A stretch of 10,679 nt of DNA, taken from Clostridiales bacterium (lineage in GTDB: Bacteria > Bacillota > Clostridia > Oscillospirales > Oscillospiraceae). The translations under genes and the position numbers were made by a program. The notes beneath the pieces are model-generated. The model was given only the letters and a program-made list of their open reading frames with translations. It was not told the origin of the DNA and ran no database searches. The DNA lies in assembly GCA_021205375.1 (NCBI GenBank), contig JAJPXR010000180.1, positions 1 through 10,679 on the forward strand, given 5' to 3'. Positions 1-10,679 of the stretch are shown here, in pieces; the stretch's first letter is position 1, and each line of letters starts with the position of its first letter.

Positions 1-1181
<1,181 letters not shown>

Positions 1182-1186
1182 AGGCG

Positions 1187-1193
1187 AGGAGGT
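1187..1193 (+). promoter_or_regulatory. Ribosome binding site of rpoC
   Basis: AGGAGGT lies between the rpoB stop and the rpoC ATG, with 10 nt between its last base and the start codon. It supports ATG 1204 as the start. The nearby TTG at 1197 is in another frame. Confidence 0.85.
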
Positions 1194-1203
1194 AAATTGA
1201 GAT

Positions 1204-5106
<3,903 letters not shown>

Positions 5107-5136
5107 ATCTTAGTCAATCACAATAACCAGCAATAC

Positions 5137-5167
5137 AGCCCCGTCCGCTTCGGCGGACGGGGCTTTT
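5137..5167 (+). terminator. Intrinsic terminator of the rpoBC operon
   Basis: A perfect 12-bp GC-rich stem pairs AGCCCCGTCCGC (5137-5148) with GCGGACGGGGCT (5153-5164). It encloses a TTCG loop closed by C-G, the extra-stable cUUCGg tetraloop, and is followed by a T run (5164-5167). It starts 30 nt after the rpoC stop. Read on the minus strand the following bases lack a T run, so this hairpin works mainly for the plus strand. Confidence 0.93.
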
Positions 5168-5171
5168 GCTA

Positions 5172-5204
5172 CAAAAAGCGCCCGCAGGACGAAACCTGCG
5201 GGCG
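5172..5204 (-). terminator. Intrinsic terminator of the LCP-family gene
   Basis: A 10-bp stem pairs CGCCCGCAGG (5179-5188) with CCTGCGGGCG (5195-5204) around a 6-nt loop. On the minus strand the stem is followed by CTTTTTG (T run at 5173-5177), a classic terminator about 50 nt past the stop of the LCP gene. On the plus strand it is followed by TTCCTCTTTATTTT, so it may also act as a weaker back-up terminator for rpoBC. Confidence 0.88.
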
Positions 5205-5253
5205 TTCCTCTTTATTTTGGCTGTACCAACTCAATTCCATGGTACAACACATT

Positions 5254-6756
5254 TTACTCTTCGGGCTGTGAGATGACCTCGCCGCTCAGGACGGCCTGCA
5301 TCAGCTCCTTGGCGGTCTCCACAGTTTCTTCATCCGGAATCATCACGTAGTTGGGTTTGCTCAGGGAATAGGTGGACGAATTTCCATCAGAACCGTTGAC
5401 GCTGTATGTGATGATGTCCCAATCTGCGCCGGTGCTGAGTTGGTTGTTCACCAGGCCGGCGATCAGGTCGTAGGGCAGAGTGGTCTCAAAGTTCTCCTCT
5501 ACCGCCGTCAGAATAGAGCTGTACTTCACCAGAATATCCGGGGAAATGGCCTTGTCGATGATGGCCTGAATCAGCGCCATCTGATTCTTCCCCCGCTGCC
5601 GGTCTCCGGTGGCAAAGGCGTACCGCTCCCGGGCGAAGTCGAGGGCTTGCGCCCCGTCCACATCGTTGTATCCTTCCACAAAGGTATAGCTGTTGTGGGC
5701 GGAGGTAAAGGCGTATTCCGAATAGACCGTCACACCGCCCAGCGCATCGACAATATCTTCAAAGCCATCAAAGCTCACCCGGAAATAGTAATCCACGTCG
5801 ATGTCGTAAAGCATCTCCATGGTATCCACACAGACAGAGATGCCGTAAATGCCCGCGTGAGTCAGCTTGTCCTTCACTCCGTTAGAGATGGACAGCGGCA
5901 CATAGTAGTCACGGGGCGTAGAGACCAGCAAAATCTGGTGGGTCTCCGTATTGACCGTGGCCAGGATGTTCACATCGCTGCGGGTCTTGGCGACCAGCCC
6001 GTTCCGGCTGTCCACGCCGCTGATGTACACGGTGAAAACGGTGTCTGAAAGCTCCGTCTCCACGTACTCCTCTGTCTCTTCCAGTTCTTCTTCTACACTC
6101 AGTCCCGTGACCTCTCGGATCTGGTCCTCGATGTCCTCATAGCCTTCTATTTCCGCGATGACATCAAGATAGGCGTTGTTCAGGAGGATCGCCCGACATT
6201 CCTGGTCATACAGCGCGTCCACCAGGTCTGTCAGTCCATCGTATTCCGCCGTCGTGATTTCGGTGTCCAACTCCTCATTGAGCTGTTCGATGGCGCCATC
6301 CGTACTGGTTCTATCCAACTCAGACAGGATACCAAAGGTATCCTCTTCCAAATCGTTCAGCACCTCTGCCGTGTCATCGGTCAAAACATAAACACCCACA
6401 TAGGACACTTCGCTGCTGACAGTGGTGATGTTGTTCAAGGTACTGGTGACCTTATTCATCGCCATAATGCCATAGACCATGACGGCTGCCACCAGGACGC
6501 TGAGCACGGTTCCCGTAATAAAGCGTCCCCGCTTCTCCGTCCGGTGGGTCAAAAAGCCCAGGAAAACCACCAGAAGGAGCAGCAGGATCACCACTGGCGC
6601 CAGGAACTTCACGGGGATCATCGCGCTTCGCACAAAAGCAATGTCAATTGCCAGCATGAGCACCGCCAACACGCCAGTGAGAATCCCTCCAGGTATGGCG
6701 GAGCCGCTGTTTCTGACGCCTTCTGTCTGTGTCTGTTCGGAACGATTGCGGTTCAT
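5254..6756 (-). CDS. LytR-CpsA-Psr (LCP) family cell-wall polymer ligase, CpsA/Wzg-like
   Basis: A 500-residue membrane protein of the LCP family. These proteins act outside the membrane and transfer undecaprenyl-linked glycans such as capsule, teichoic acid or wall polysaccharide onto peptidoglycan. After a short basic N-terminus come three membrane segments (about 23-42, 47-69, 79-99). Next is an acidic domain at about 117-205 that starts SYVGVYVLTDD and matches in position the accessory domain of streptococcal Cps2A. An acidic Glu-rich linker (220-236) leads to the LCP catalytic domain: GVDSR 247-251, RSD 259-261, STPRDYYV 279-286, and the arginine block RERYAFATGDRQRGKNQ 376-392. These hold the family's conserved Asp and Arg residues that bind the lipid pyrophosphate. 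The start is fixed by AGGAGG 8 nt upstream. A dedicated promoter and a terminator suggest it can be transcribed alone. The neighbours glf and rmlA fit a role in attaching a surface polysaccharide. LCP membership is secure; the polymer is inferred. Confidence 0.95.
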   Translation of the reverse strand: MNRNRSEQTQTEGVRNSGSAIPGGILTGVLAVLMLAIDIAFVRSAMIPVKFLAPVVILLLLLVVFLGFLTHRTEKRGRFITGTVLSVLVAAVMVYGIMAMNKVTSTLNNITTVSSEVSYVGVYVLTDDTAEVLNDLEEDTFGILSELDRTSTDGAIEQLNEELDTEITTAEYDGLTDLVDALYDQECRAILLNNAYLDVIAEIEGYEDIEDQIREVTGLSVEEELEETEEYVETELSDTVFTVYISGVDSRNGLVAKTRSDVNILATVNTETHQILLVSTPRDYYVPLSISNGVKDKLTHAGIYGISVCVDTMEMLYDIDVDYYFRVSFDGFEDIVDALGGVTVYSEYAFTSAHNSYTFVEGYNDVDGAQALDFARERYAFATGDRQRGKNQMALIQAIIDKAISPDILVKYSSILTAVEENFETTLPYDLIAGLVNNQLSTGADWDIITYSVNGSDGNSSTYSLSKPNYVMIPDEETVETAKELMQAVLSGEVISQPEE

Positions 6757-6764
6757 TCCACATT

Positions 6765-6770
6765 CCTCCT
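6765..6770 (-). promoter_or_regulatory. Ribosome binding site of the LCP-family gene
   Basis: AGGAGG on the minus strand, 8 nt before the ATG at 6756-6754. An ATG closer to the site (6763-6761) is in a different frame and does not lead into LCP sequence, so this spacing selects 6756. Confidence 0.85.
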
Positions 6771-6826
6771 CTTTGTTTTACGCTTACAGCAATTGGATTT
6801 TTTAAGTTTTTAACAGCCGACGCCAC

Positions 6827-6847
6827 TTGTGAAGGCCGGCCTCACAA
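6827..6847 (-). repeat. Near-palindrome in the LCP leader, possible operator or RNA hairpin
   Basis: The arms TTGTGAAGGCC and GGCCTCACAA form an inverted repeat centred on GGCCGGCC, with a single unpaired A in one arm. It lies about 50 nt downstream of the predicted transcription start and 70 nt upstream of the LCP ATG. It could bind a dimeric regulator as DNA, or fold as RNA with a CCGG loop. A competing pairing of GCCGGC with the nearby GTCGGC (one G-U pair) can be drawn. No U run follows, so it is not a plain terminator. Confidence 0.45.
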
Positions 6848-6896
6848 AACGAAGAAATGCTTCTGCAAATGGGTCCAAGCTATGCTGCAAAATAAA

Positions 6897-6925
6897 GTTA
6901 TACCATGAAACCGGGACAAATGCAA
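6897..6925 (-). promoter_or_regulatory. Sigma-A type promoter for the LCP-family gene
   Basis: On the minus strand a -35 box TTGCAT (6920-6925) and a -10 box TATAAC (6897-6902) are separated by exactly 17 nt. The bases TGG just before the -10 box give an extended TGn motif. Transcription would start near 6890, leaving a leader of about 134 nt before the LCP ATG. This promoter dominates the 241-nt gap between the LCP gene and glf; I see no clear terminator for glf there, so some read-through from glf is possible. Confidence 0.72.
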
Positions 6926-6997
6926 GTGTGGATCAGCACCTGTGCAGGCGCTTCGGTTTGAGCCTCCCAAGCCTGTGCAGCGGCATTTTTTCCAACG

Positions 6998-8110
6998 TTA
7001 TCCTAATACTTCCTCACATTTTTTCAATGCAGCCGCAATGACCTGATCCATATCGTAATATTTATACTCGCCGAGACGACCTCCGAAGATAACATTCGGT
7101 TCCTGGTCGGCAAGCGCTTTGTACCGCTCATACAAATTTCCATTCTTTTCATCATTGACCGGGTAGTACGGCTCATCTCCAGGCTTCCATTCCGAACTGT
7201 ACTCACGGCTGATGACAGTCTTTGGCAGGTCATTCCCATTTTCGTCCTTGCCAAACTCAAACCATTTGTGCTCAATGATCCTCGTCCACGGCGTATCACG
7301 ATCTGTATAATTCACAGCCGCATTGCCCTGGAAGTTCGGCATATCAAGCAGTTCCGTCTCAAACCGAACGGAACGATATTCGAGGTATCCCAGAGAGTAA
7401 CCGAAATACGCGTCGATTGGGCCTGTATACACCACTTTTTCTGCCAGCGCATCCAGCTCAGCCTTATGCTCCAGGTAATCCGTGCTCAATCGAACCTCTA
7501 CACCCTCCAGCAGATTCTCGATCAGCTTTGTGTACCCGCCGATCGGGATACCCTGGTAAAGCGCATTGAAGTAGTTATTGTCAAAGGTCAGCCGCACCGG
7601 CAGGCGTTTGATGATGAACGCAGGAAGGTCCTTGCAGTCTCTTCCCCACTGTTTCTCTGTATAGCCTTTGACCAGTTTTTCGAAAATATCACGACCGACC
7701 AACGAAATGGCCTGCTCCTCCAGATTCTGCGGTTCGTGGGTTATCTCTGCTCTCTGCTCGTTGATCTTCGCCTCAGCTTCCGCAGGCGTCACCACACCCC
7801 ACATCTTGTTGAAGGTGTACATATTGAACGGCATAGAGAAAAGCTCGCCCTTATAATTGGCCACAGGAGAGTTCGTAAAACGGTTAAACTCGGCAAATTG
7901 TGTGATATAAGCCCAAACTTTCTTGTCGTTTGTATGGAAGATATGGGCGCCGTATTTGTGGACATTGATCCCTTCGATGTTCTCTGTGTAGATGTTGCCG
8001 CCTACGTTTGCCCGCTTGTCAATCACAAGTACGGATTTACCGTGAGCCTTCGCTTCATGCGCAAAGATGGCGCCAAATAAACCGGAACCCACTACCAGGT
8101 AATCATACAT
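6998..8110 (-). CDS. glf: UDP-galactopyranose mutase
   Basis: A 370-residue flavoenzyme, normal length for the family. It converts UDP-galactopyranose to UDP-galactofuranose, the donor for galactofuranose residues in surface glycans, in the cytoplasm with reduced FAD. The N-terminus MYDYLVVGSGLFGAIFA is the dinucleotide-binding fold (GSGLFG 8-13), followed by GGNIYTE 37-43 and KYGAHIFHTN 52-61. Further family blocks are KQWGRD 153-158, PVRLTFDNNYF 171-181, the YFGYSLGYLEYRSVRFE block from 235, TRIIEHKWFE 276-285, SREYS 301-305, and the closing GGRLGEYKYYDMDQV 343-357. The frame is open 39 codons further upstream, but that part has no resemblance to the family and overlaps the kinase stop, so the ATG at 8110 is the start. 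Base composition looks lower in GC (about 48% in a sampled line) than rpoC (about 65%), hinting at separate ancestry. It follows the kinase by 94 nt on the same strand. Confidence 0.96.
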   Translation of the reverse strand: MYDYLVVGSGLFGAIFAHEAKAHGKSVLVIDKRANVGGNIYTENIEGINVHKYGAHIFHTNDKKVWAYITQFAEFNRFTNSPVANYKGELFSMPFNMYTFNKMWGVVTPAEAEAKINEQRAEITHEPQNLEEQAISLVGRDIFEKLVKGYTEKQWGRDCKDLPAFIIKRLPVRLTFDNNYFNALYQGIPIGGYTKLIENLLEGVEVRLSTDYLEHKAELDALAEKVVYTGPIDAYFGYSLGYLEYRSVRFETELLDMPNFQGNAAVNYTDRDTPWTRIIEHKWFEFGKDENGNDLPKTVISREYSSEWKPGDEPYYPVNDEKNGNLYERYKALADQEPNVIFGGRLGEYKYYDMDQVIAAALKKCEEVLG

Positions 8111-8119
8111 TTCAAAAGT

Positions 8120-8126
8120 CCCCCTC
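8120..8126 (-). promoter_or_regulatory. Ribosome binding site that sets the glf start
   Basis: GAGGGGG on the minus strand lies 9 nt before the ATG at 8110. It is not the consensus AGGAGG but is well placed and backs this start over the longer open frame, whose upstream codons run into the end of the kinase gene. Confidence 0.6.
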
Positions 8127-8204
8127 GTTTTCAATATGCTATCTTTATTCGCAAAGCATCCATATATAGTCGCCTTCTTCGGCTGTAGTGAAACTGTTTT
8201 TTCG

Positions 8205-8912
8205 CTATTCAGCAGTTTCCCGCTCAAGGACTTTCGTCACCGCATCCGCAACATCCCGCTGGATGTCCCCGATGCTTCGCATTGCTCCCGCCTGGCAACA
8301 TTCGATCACGTTCCATCCGAGCTTTTTCACGCAATAACGTGCGGCTTCCTGTGACCGCCTCAGATAGTCCAGATCCTTCTCATGGATGTCCTTCTTCTCT
8401 TCGTGGCCCGCATATCGCTTGGTCATCAGCGCCTGGCTGACCTCCGGGTCAACATGCAGGTAAACGGTCAGTGCCGGCTCCGGGATGCCCAAAAGCTGAT
8501 ATTCGTAGGTGAACAGCCACTCTAAATAGGTATCCCACTGCTCCTTTGGCAGCTTGGAACACTGATGCACTGCGTTGGATGTGGTGTATCGGTCTGCGAT
8601 CACGATCCCGCCTGCATCCAGGAAACGCTTCCAGTCCTTCTTGTAGCTCGCGTAGCGGTCCACCGCATAAAAGCTGGACGCAGCATAGGCGTTCACGTCA
8701 TCCGGGTGAGTGCCAAACGCCCCGTTTAAGTACATCTTCACCAGTGCCGATGAATCACTTCCGTAATCCGGAAAGGAGACCTTTTTGACCGGCCGCGGGC
8801 CACCTTGCAGCGCCTGACAGAGCAGCTCCGCCTGGGTGGCTTTTCCGCTTCCGTCCAGTCCCTCGATGACGATCAGAGTTCCACCTTTCGCGTTTCCCTC
8901 TTGTTCTTTCAT
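8205..8912 (-). CDS. Thymidylate kinase family protein (dTMP kinase-like)
   Basis: A 235-residue P-loop kinase resembling dTMP kinase, which makes dTDP from dTMP and ATP. The strand and Walker A loop TLIVIEGLDGSGKAT (12-26) fit the family, except that the residue after the Walker Lys is Ala, not Ser/Thr, with Thr next. Then come FPDYGSDSS (47-55), which matches the family's substrate-binding region, DRYASYKKDW (85-94), the DRY motif in IADRYTTSNAVHQ (105-117), a hydrophobic strand LTVYLHVDP (148-156), and a lid-like segment KRYAGHEEKKDIHEKDLDYL (165-184). Length is slightly above the usual 205-215 residues. The ATG overlaps the stop of the rmlA frame as ATGA, and AGGGAGAAGGA lies upstream. 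Sitting next to the dTTP-using enzyme RmlA suggests a nucleotide-supply role. It could be the cell's main tmk, a paralogue, or a kinase for another nucleotide; sequence alone does not decide, so no symbol is given. Confidence 0.85.
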   Translation of the reverse strand: MKEQEGNAKGGTLIVIEGLDGSGKATQAELLCQALQGGPRPVKKVSFPDYGSDSSALVKMYLNGAFGTHPDDVNAYAASSFYAVDRYASYKKDWKRFLDAGGIVIADRYTTSNAVHQCSKLPKEQWDTYLEWLFTYEYQLLGIPEPALTVYLHVDPEVSQALMTKRYAGHEEKKDIHEKDLDYLRRSQEAARYCVKKLGWNVIECCQAGAMRSIGDIQRDVADAVTKVLERETAE

Positions 8913-9886
8913 CCCTTTTCACGTCCTTCTCCCTGTGTATGAAAATGGAATCCTGCGGCGGCAATGCACACACGCATTGCCGCCGCCCGTTTCCTCTGTT
9001 CACACAGAAAATTTTTCTCCACAAAATCACACAAAATCGCGCACGATGCGCTTTTTACAAACCGGGTCGCAACGTCTTTCAGCTTCTCCTCGCTGATCCA
9101 GTCGTACCGCCTGGCGATCTCCTCCGGGATAGAGACCTTGATCCCCTGGTTTTTCTCGATCATCTGCACGAACATCGCCGCTTCCAGCAGGCTGTCCATC
9201 GTGCCGCAGTCAAACCAGGCGTAGCCGCGTCCGAACACCTCGACCCGCAGCCGATCCTGTTTCAGATACATTTGGTTCAGCGTGGTGATTTCCAGTTCTC
9301 CCCGCTCGCTGGGTTCGACCTGGCTGGCGCTCTGGTACACTCCGGCGGGATAAAAATACAGGCCGGTCACCGCGTAATTGCTCTTGGGATGGGCAGGCTT
9401 TTCCTCGATGGAAAGGGCTTTGCCCTTGCCGTCAAACTCCACAACGCCAAAGCGCTCCGGGTCATTGACATAGTAGCCGAAAACCGTGGCAATATCATGG
9501 TTTTCCGCATTGTCCACAGCCTCTTTCAGCTTCATGACCATGCCGTTACCGTAAAAAATATTGTCGCCGAGGACCATCGCGCAGGCGTCGTCCCCAATGA
9601 AATCTTTCCCGATAATGAACGCCTGTGCCAGCCCATCCGGAGACGGCTGAGTGGCGTATTGCAGATGGATGCCAAACTGACTTCCGTCTCCCAGCAGCCT
9701 TTCGAACCGGGGCGTGTCCTCCGGAGTCGAAATCACAAGAATATCCTTGATTTTCGCCAGCATAAGGGTGGACAGCGGATAGTAGATCATCGGCTTGTCG
9801 TACACCGGAAGCATCTGCTTCGACTCACAAATGGTAAGCGGGTAAAGCCTTGTACCGGAGCCGCCCGCCAAAATGATACCTTTCAT
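8909..9886 (-). CDS. rmlA: Glucose-1-phosphate thymidylyltransferase, atypical C-terminus
   Basis: RmlA joins glucose-1-phosphate and dTTP to give dTDP-glucose, the first step of dTDP-L-rhamnose synthesis, in the cytoplasm. Seen: the nucleotide-binding start MKGIILAGGSGTRLYPLT with PVYDKPMIYYPLSTLM, VLGDNIFYG (105-113, Asp 108 a likely metal ligand), RFGVVEFD (145-152), EEKP (161-164), NYAVTGLYFY (170-179), RGELEITTLN (195-204) and GYAWFDCGTMDSLLEA (221-236, Asp 226). Two usual residues differ: family ITD is ITT, and DTGTHDSL is DCGTMDSL. The start has AGGAGAGGA about 8 nt upstream. The frame is 325 residues against about 290 for the family. From about residue 277 it departs from the expected K-S-x-Y-G-x-Y-L ending and runs through a Cys-, Arg- and Ala-rich tail that also encodes a perfect inverted repeat. 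A natural extension or a late frameshift are both possible. The first 275 residues are secure; the end is not. Confidence 0.93.
   Translation of the reverse strand: MKGIILAGGSGTRLYPLTICESKQMLPVYDKPMIYYPLSTLMLAKIKDILVISTPEDTPRFERLLGDGSQFGIHLQYATQPSPDGLAQAFIIGKDFIGDDACAMVLGDNIFYGNGMVMKLKEAVDNAENHDIATVFGYYVNDPERFGVVEFDGKGKALSIEEKPAHPKSNYAVTGLYFYPAGVYQSASQVEPSERGELEITTLNQMYLKQDRLRVEVFGRGYAWFDCGTMDSLLEAAMFVQMIEKNQGIKVSIPEEIARRYDWISEEKLKDVATRFVKSASCAILCDFVEKNFLCEQRKRAAAMRVCIAAAGFHFHTQGEGREKG
8955..8986 (-). repeat. Perfect 13-bp inverted repeat near the rmlA-kinase junction
   Basis: GCGGCGGCAATGC (8955-8967) and GCATTGCCGCCGC (8974-8986) are exact reverse complements separated by ACACAC. On the minus strand the RNA hairpin is followed after several bases by a broken T stretch (ATTCCATTTTC), so it would be at best a weak terminator or attenuator. 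It lies inside the 3' end of the rmlA reading frame, encoding roughly residues 301-311 (AAAMRVCIAAA), which is unusual for coding sequence and looks more like an intergenic element. Confidence 0.8.
9021..9040 (-). repeat. Two tandem copies of a 10-bp unit at the rmlA 3' end
   Basis: On the minus strand GATTTTGTGT is followed directly by GATTTTGTGG, allowing for edge bases. The unit length is not a multiple of three, so gain or loss of one copy would shift the frame. It lies in the AT-richer stretch where the RmlA frame leaves the family consensus. Confidence 0.5.
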
Positions 9887-9936
9887 TTTTCTGTTCCTCT
9901 CCTGTTTTTCTCTCTGTCAGGTCCCAGTGCAGGCGA

Positions 9937-10679
9937 TCAATCGGCACTTTGCGCCTTCCATTCCGCCAACTCGTCCTCTTTTTCCTGGATCTCCGTCAGA
10001 AGCTCAGTCTGCTCCTCGTCTGTTGCCGCCTCGATCACGGCGTCGAGCGTCGTGATCGTGACCGCATCGCTGCTTCGCAGCTCTGCCACCAGAGACAGAT
10101 AGGTCTCCAGCGTGATCCAGCTTTCCTCATCCGTCTCGTCGGCGGCGACCACCCGGGCCAGCAGCGCCGCGCCCGGATAGGCTTCCAGCGTCTCCAGCAC
10201 CGTTTCCGCCTGGGTATTCTCTGTCAGCCGGATTCCCACGATTTTCTGCAAATTGCTTTCGCCGTTGTCGCTGTTGGCATCCTCCGCAAAATACCGGATG
10301 GCGGTAAAGCCGTTGGCCTCCAAAATTGCATCATAAGCGGAGCGATACTCTCCCTCCCGGAAGCAGTAGACCGTCGGGACCACCCCGGTACGGGTGAGGA
10401 TGTTCTTCATGTACGTTTCCAGGCTGGTTTGCCAGGCCGCCGTGTTTTCCGCATCGGTTCCGGTCAGTTCCAGGGAGTCATCCCCGCCGATGGCATAGCT
10501 CCAGCCGTTCTCCATCATGGTGCGGAACTCCTCGGTCCTCACCTGGTAGTTATCGCCGGTCAGCAGACCATTGGTGAACACGATCGTTCCCGTTTCGCCC
10601 TGTTCTGACAACACCGGGTAAATGTTAGGTTCTATGTCAAGAGTTGGGGCAGAGAAAAATAACCCGCAAAAATAGTGAA
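9937..10679 (-). CDS. Polysaccharide deacetylase-like (NodB-fold) protein, probably inactive, 5' end outside window
   Basis: The frame is open to the right edge, so the GTG at 10614 is not the true start; 246 residues are visible. The pattern YPVLSEQGETGTIVFTNGLL, then VRTEEFRTMMENGWSYAIGG, then TSLETYMKNIL..TGVVPTVYCFREGEY and ILEANGFTAIRYF, follows the order of NodB polysaccharide deacetylases: strand after the first motif, the Gly-Trp-x-Ile turn, and the later Pro/Phe strand. The metal ligands are missing. TLDIEP stands where TFDDG is expected, and YAIGGDD where the HxxxH motif should be. The C-terminus beyond about 10140 is Glu/Asp-rich and ends in a predicted coiled coil (TDEEQTELLTEIQEKEDELAEW). 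It lies 50 nt upstream of rmlA on the same strand, so probably in the same operon. The assignment is from pattern recall and is moderate; an uncharacterised surface-polysaccharide accessory protein is the alternative. Confidence 0.55.
   Translation of the reverse strand, partial: HYFCGLFFSAPTLDIEPNIYPVLSEQGETGTIVFTNGLLTGDNYQVRTEEFRTMMENGWSYAIGGDDSLELTGTDAENTAAWQTSLETYMKNILTRTGVVPTVYCFREGEYRSAYDAILEANGFTAIRYFAEDANSDNGESNLQKIVGIRLTENTQAETVLETLEAYPGAALLARVVAADETDEESWITLETYLSLVAELRSSDAVTITTLDAVIEAATDEEQTELLTEIQEKEDELAEWKAQSAD

Noticed and set aside
6937..6981. Repeated CCTGTGCAG motif and a weak palindrome downstream of glf
   Set aside because: Only 9 nt repeated twice, upstream of the LCP -35 box; too short to support a terminator or an operator without comparison data.
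6829..7041. A 70-codon plus-strand frame in the LCP-glf gap
   Set aside because: It overlaps the promoter and palindrome and runs into the 3' end of glf; no ribosome binding site or recognisable sequence.
7268..8080. A 270-codon plus-strand frame opposite glf
   Set aside because: It mirrors glf exactly, has no known motif and no ribosome binding site seen; glf on the other strand is unmistakable.
8111..8204. A possible separate promoter for glf (TTCACT, 18 nt, TATATA on the minus strand)
   Set aside because: Both boxes match the consensus at only about four of six positions and the gene is close behind the kinase on the same strand, so co-transcription is enough. The short GCC..GGC hairpin there has no T run and is not a terminator.
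8110..8227. A longer N-terminus for glf (39 extra codons)
   Set aside because: The added residues do not resemble the family, the segment overlaps the end of the kinase gene, and a ribosome binding site precedes the ATG at 8110, where the flavin-binding fold begins.
8939..10102. A 387-codon plus-strand frame opposite rmlA and the deacetylase-like gene
   Set aside because: It is the complement of two real coding regions and reads as an arginine/histidine/valine-rich shadow without domain features.

Overview
The window looks like a chromosomal segment of a GC-rich gut-type Firmicute. The best guess is a member of the Clostridia in the Oscillospiraceae/Ruminococcaceae range. This rests on the RpoB/RpoC sequence style, strong AGGAGG ribosome binding sites, a three-helix CpsA-type LCP protein and GC of roughly 60% in rpoBC. 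No rRNA or species marker is present, so the assignment is inference.

Plus strand, 1-5106: the 3' part of rpoB, then the whole of rpoC. These are the beta and beta' subunits of RNA polymerase, with rpoC 22 nt behind rpoB and led by a strong Shine-Dalgarno sequence. Both proteins end in acidic tails. The unit closes at a strong intrinsic terminator: a 12-bp stem, a cUUCGg tetraloop and a short U tract. Eleven bases further on, a second hairpin ends the converging minus-strand gene. The two 3' ends are thus separated by a compact pair of terminators in a 147-nt gap.

Minus strand, 5254 to the right edge: a cell-surface polysaccharide region, read right to left. In transcription order it holds: a partial protein resembling a degenerate NodB-type polysaccharide deacetylase; rmlA (glucose-1-phosphate thymidylyltransferase); a thymidylate-kinase-family protein whose start overlaps the rmlA stop by 4 nt; glf (UDP-galactopyranose mutase); and, behind its own good extended -10 promoter, an LCP-family (CpsA/Wzg-like) membrane protein expected to attach polymers to peptidoglycan. 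RmlA opens the dTDP-L-rhamnose route, Glf makes the galactofuranose donor, and LCP enzymes move lipid-linked glycans to the wall. The simplest reading is part of a locus for a rhamnose- and galactofuranose-containing wall or capsular polymer. The kinase could feed dTDP/dTTP to RmlA.

The points most worth a second look are: the abnormal C-terminus of the rmlA frame, which encodes a perfect 13-bp inverted repeat and may reflect a frameshift; the coupling of a divergent thymidylate kinase (Walker A Ser/Thr replaced by Ala) to a dTDP-sugar enzyme; the deacetylase-like protein without visible metal ligands; and a near-palindrome in the LCP leader. I found no CRISPR array, tRNA, rRNA, insertion sequence or clearly new system. 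No gene-free stretch exceeds 300 bases; the longest, 6757-6997, holds the LCP promoter and leader.
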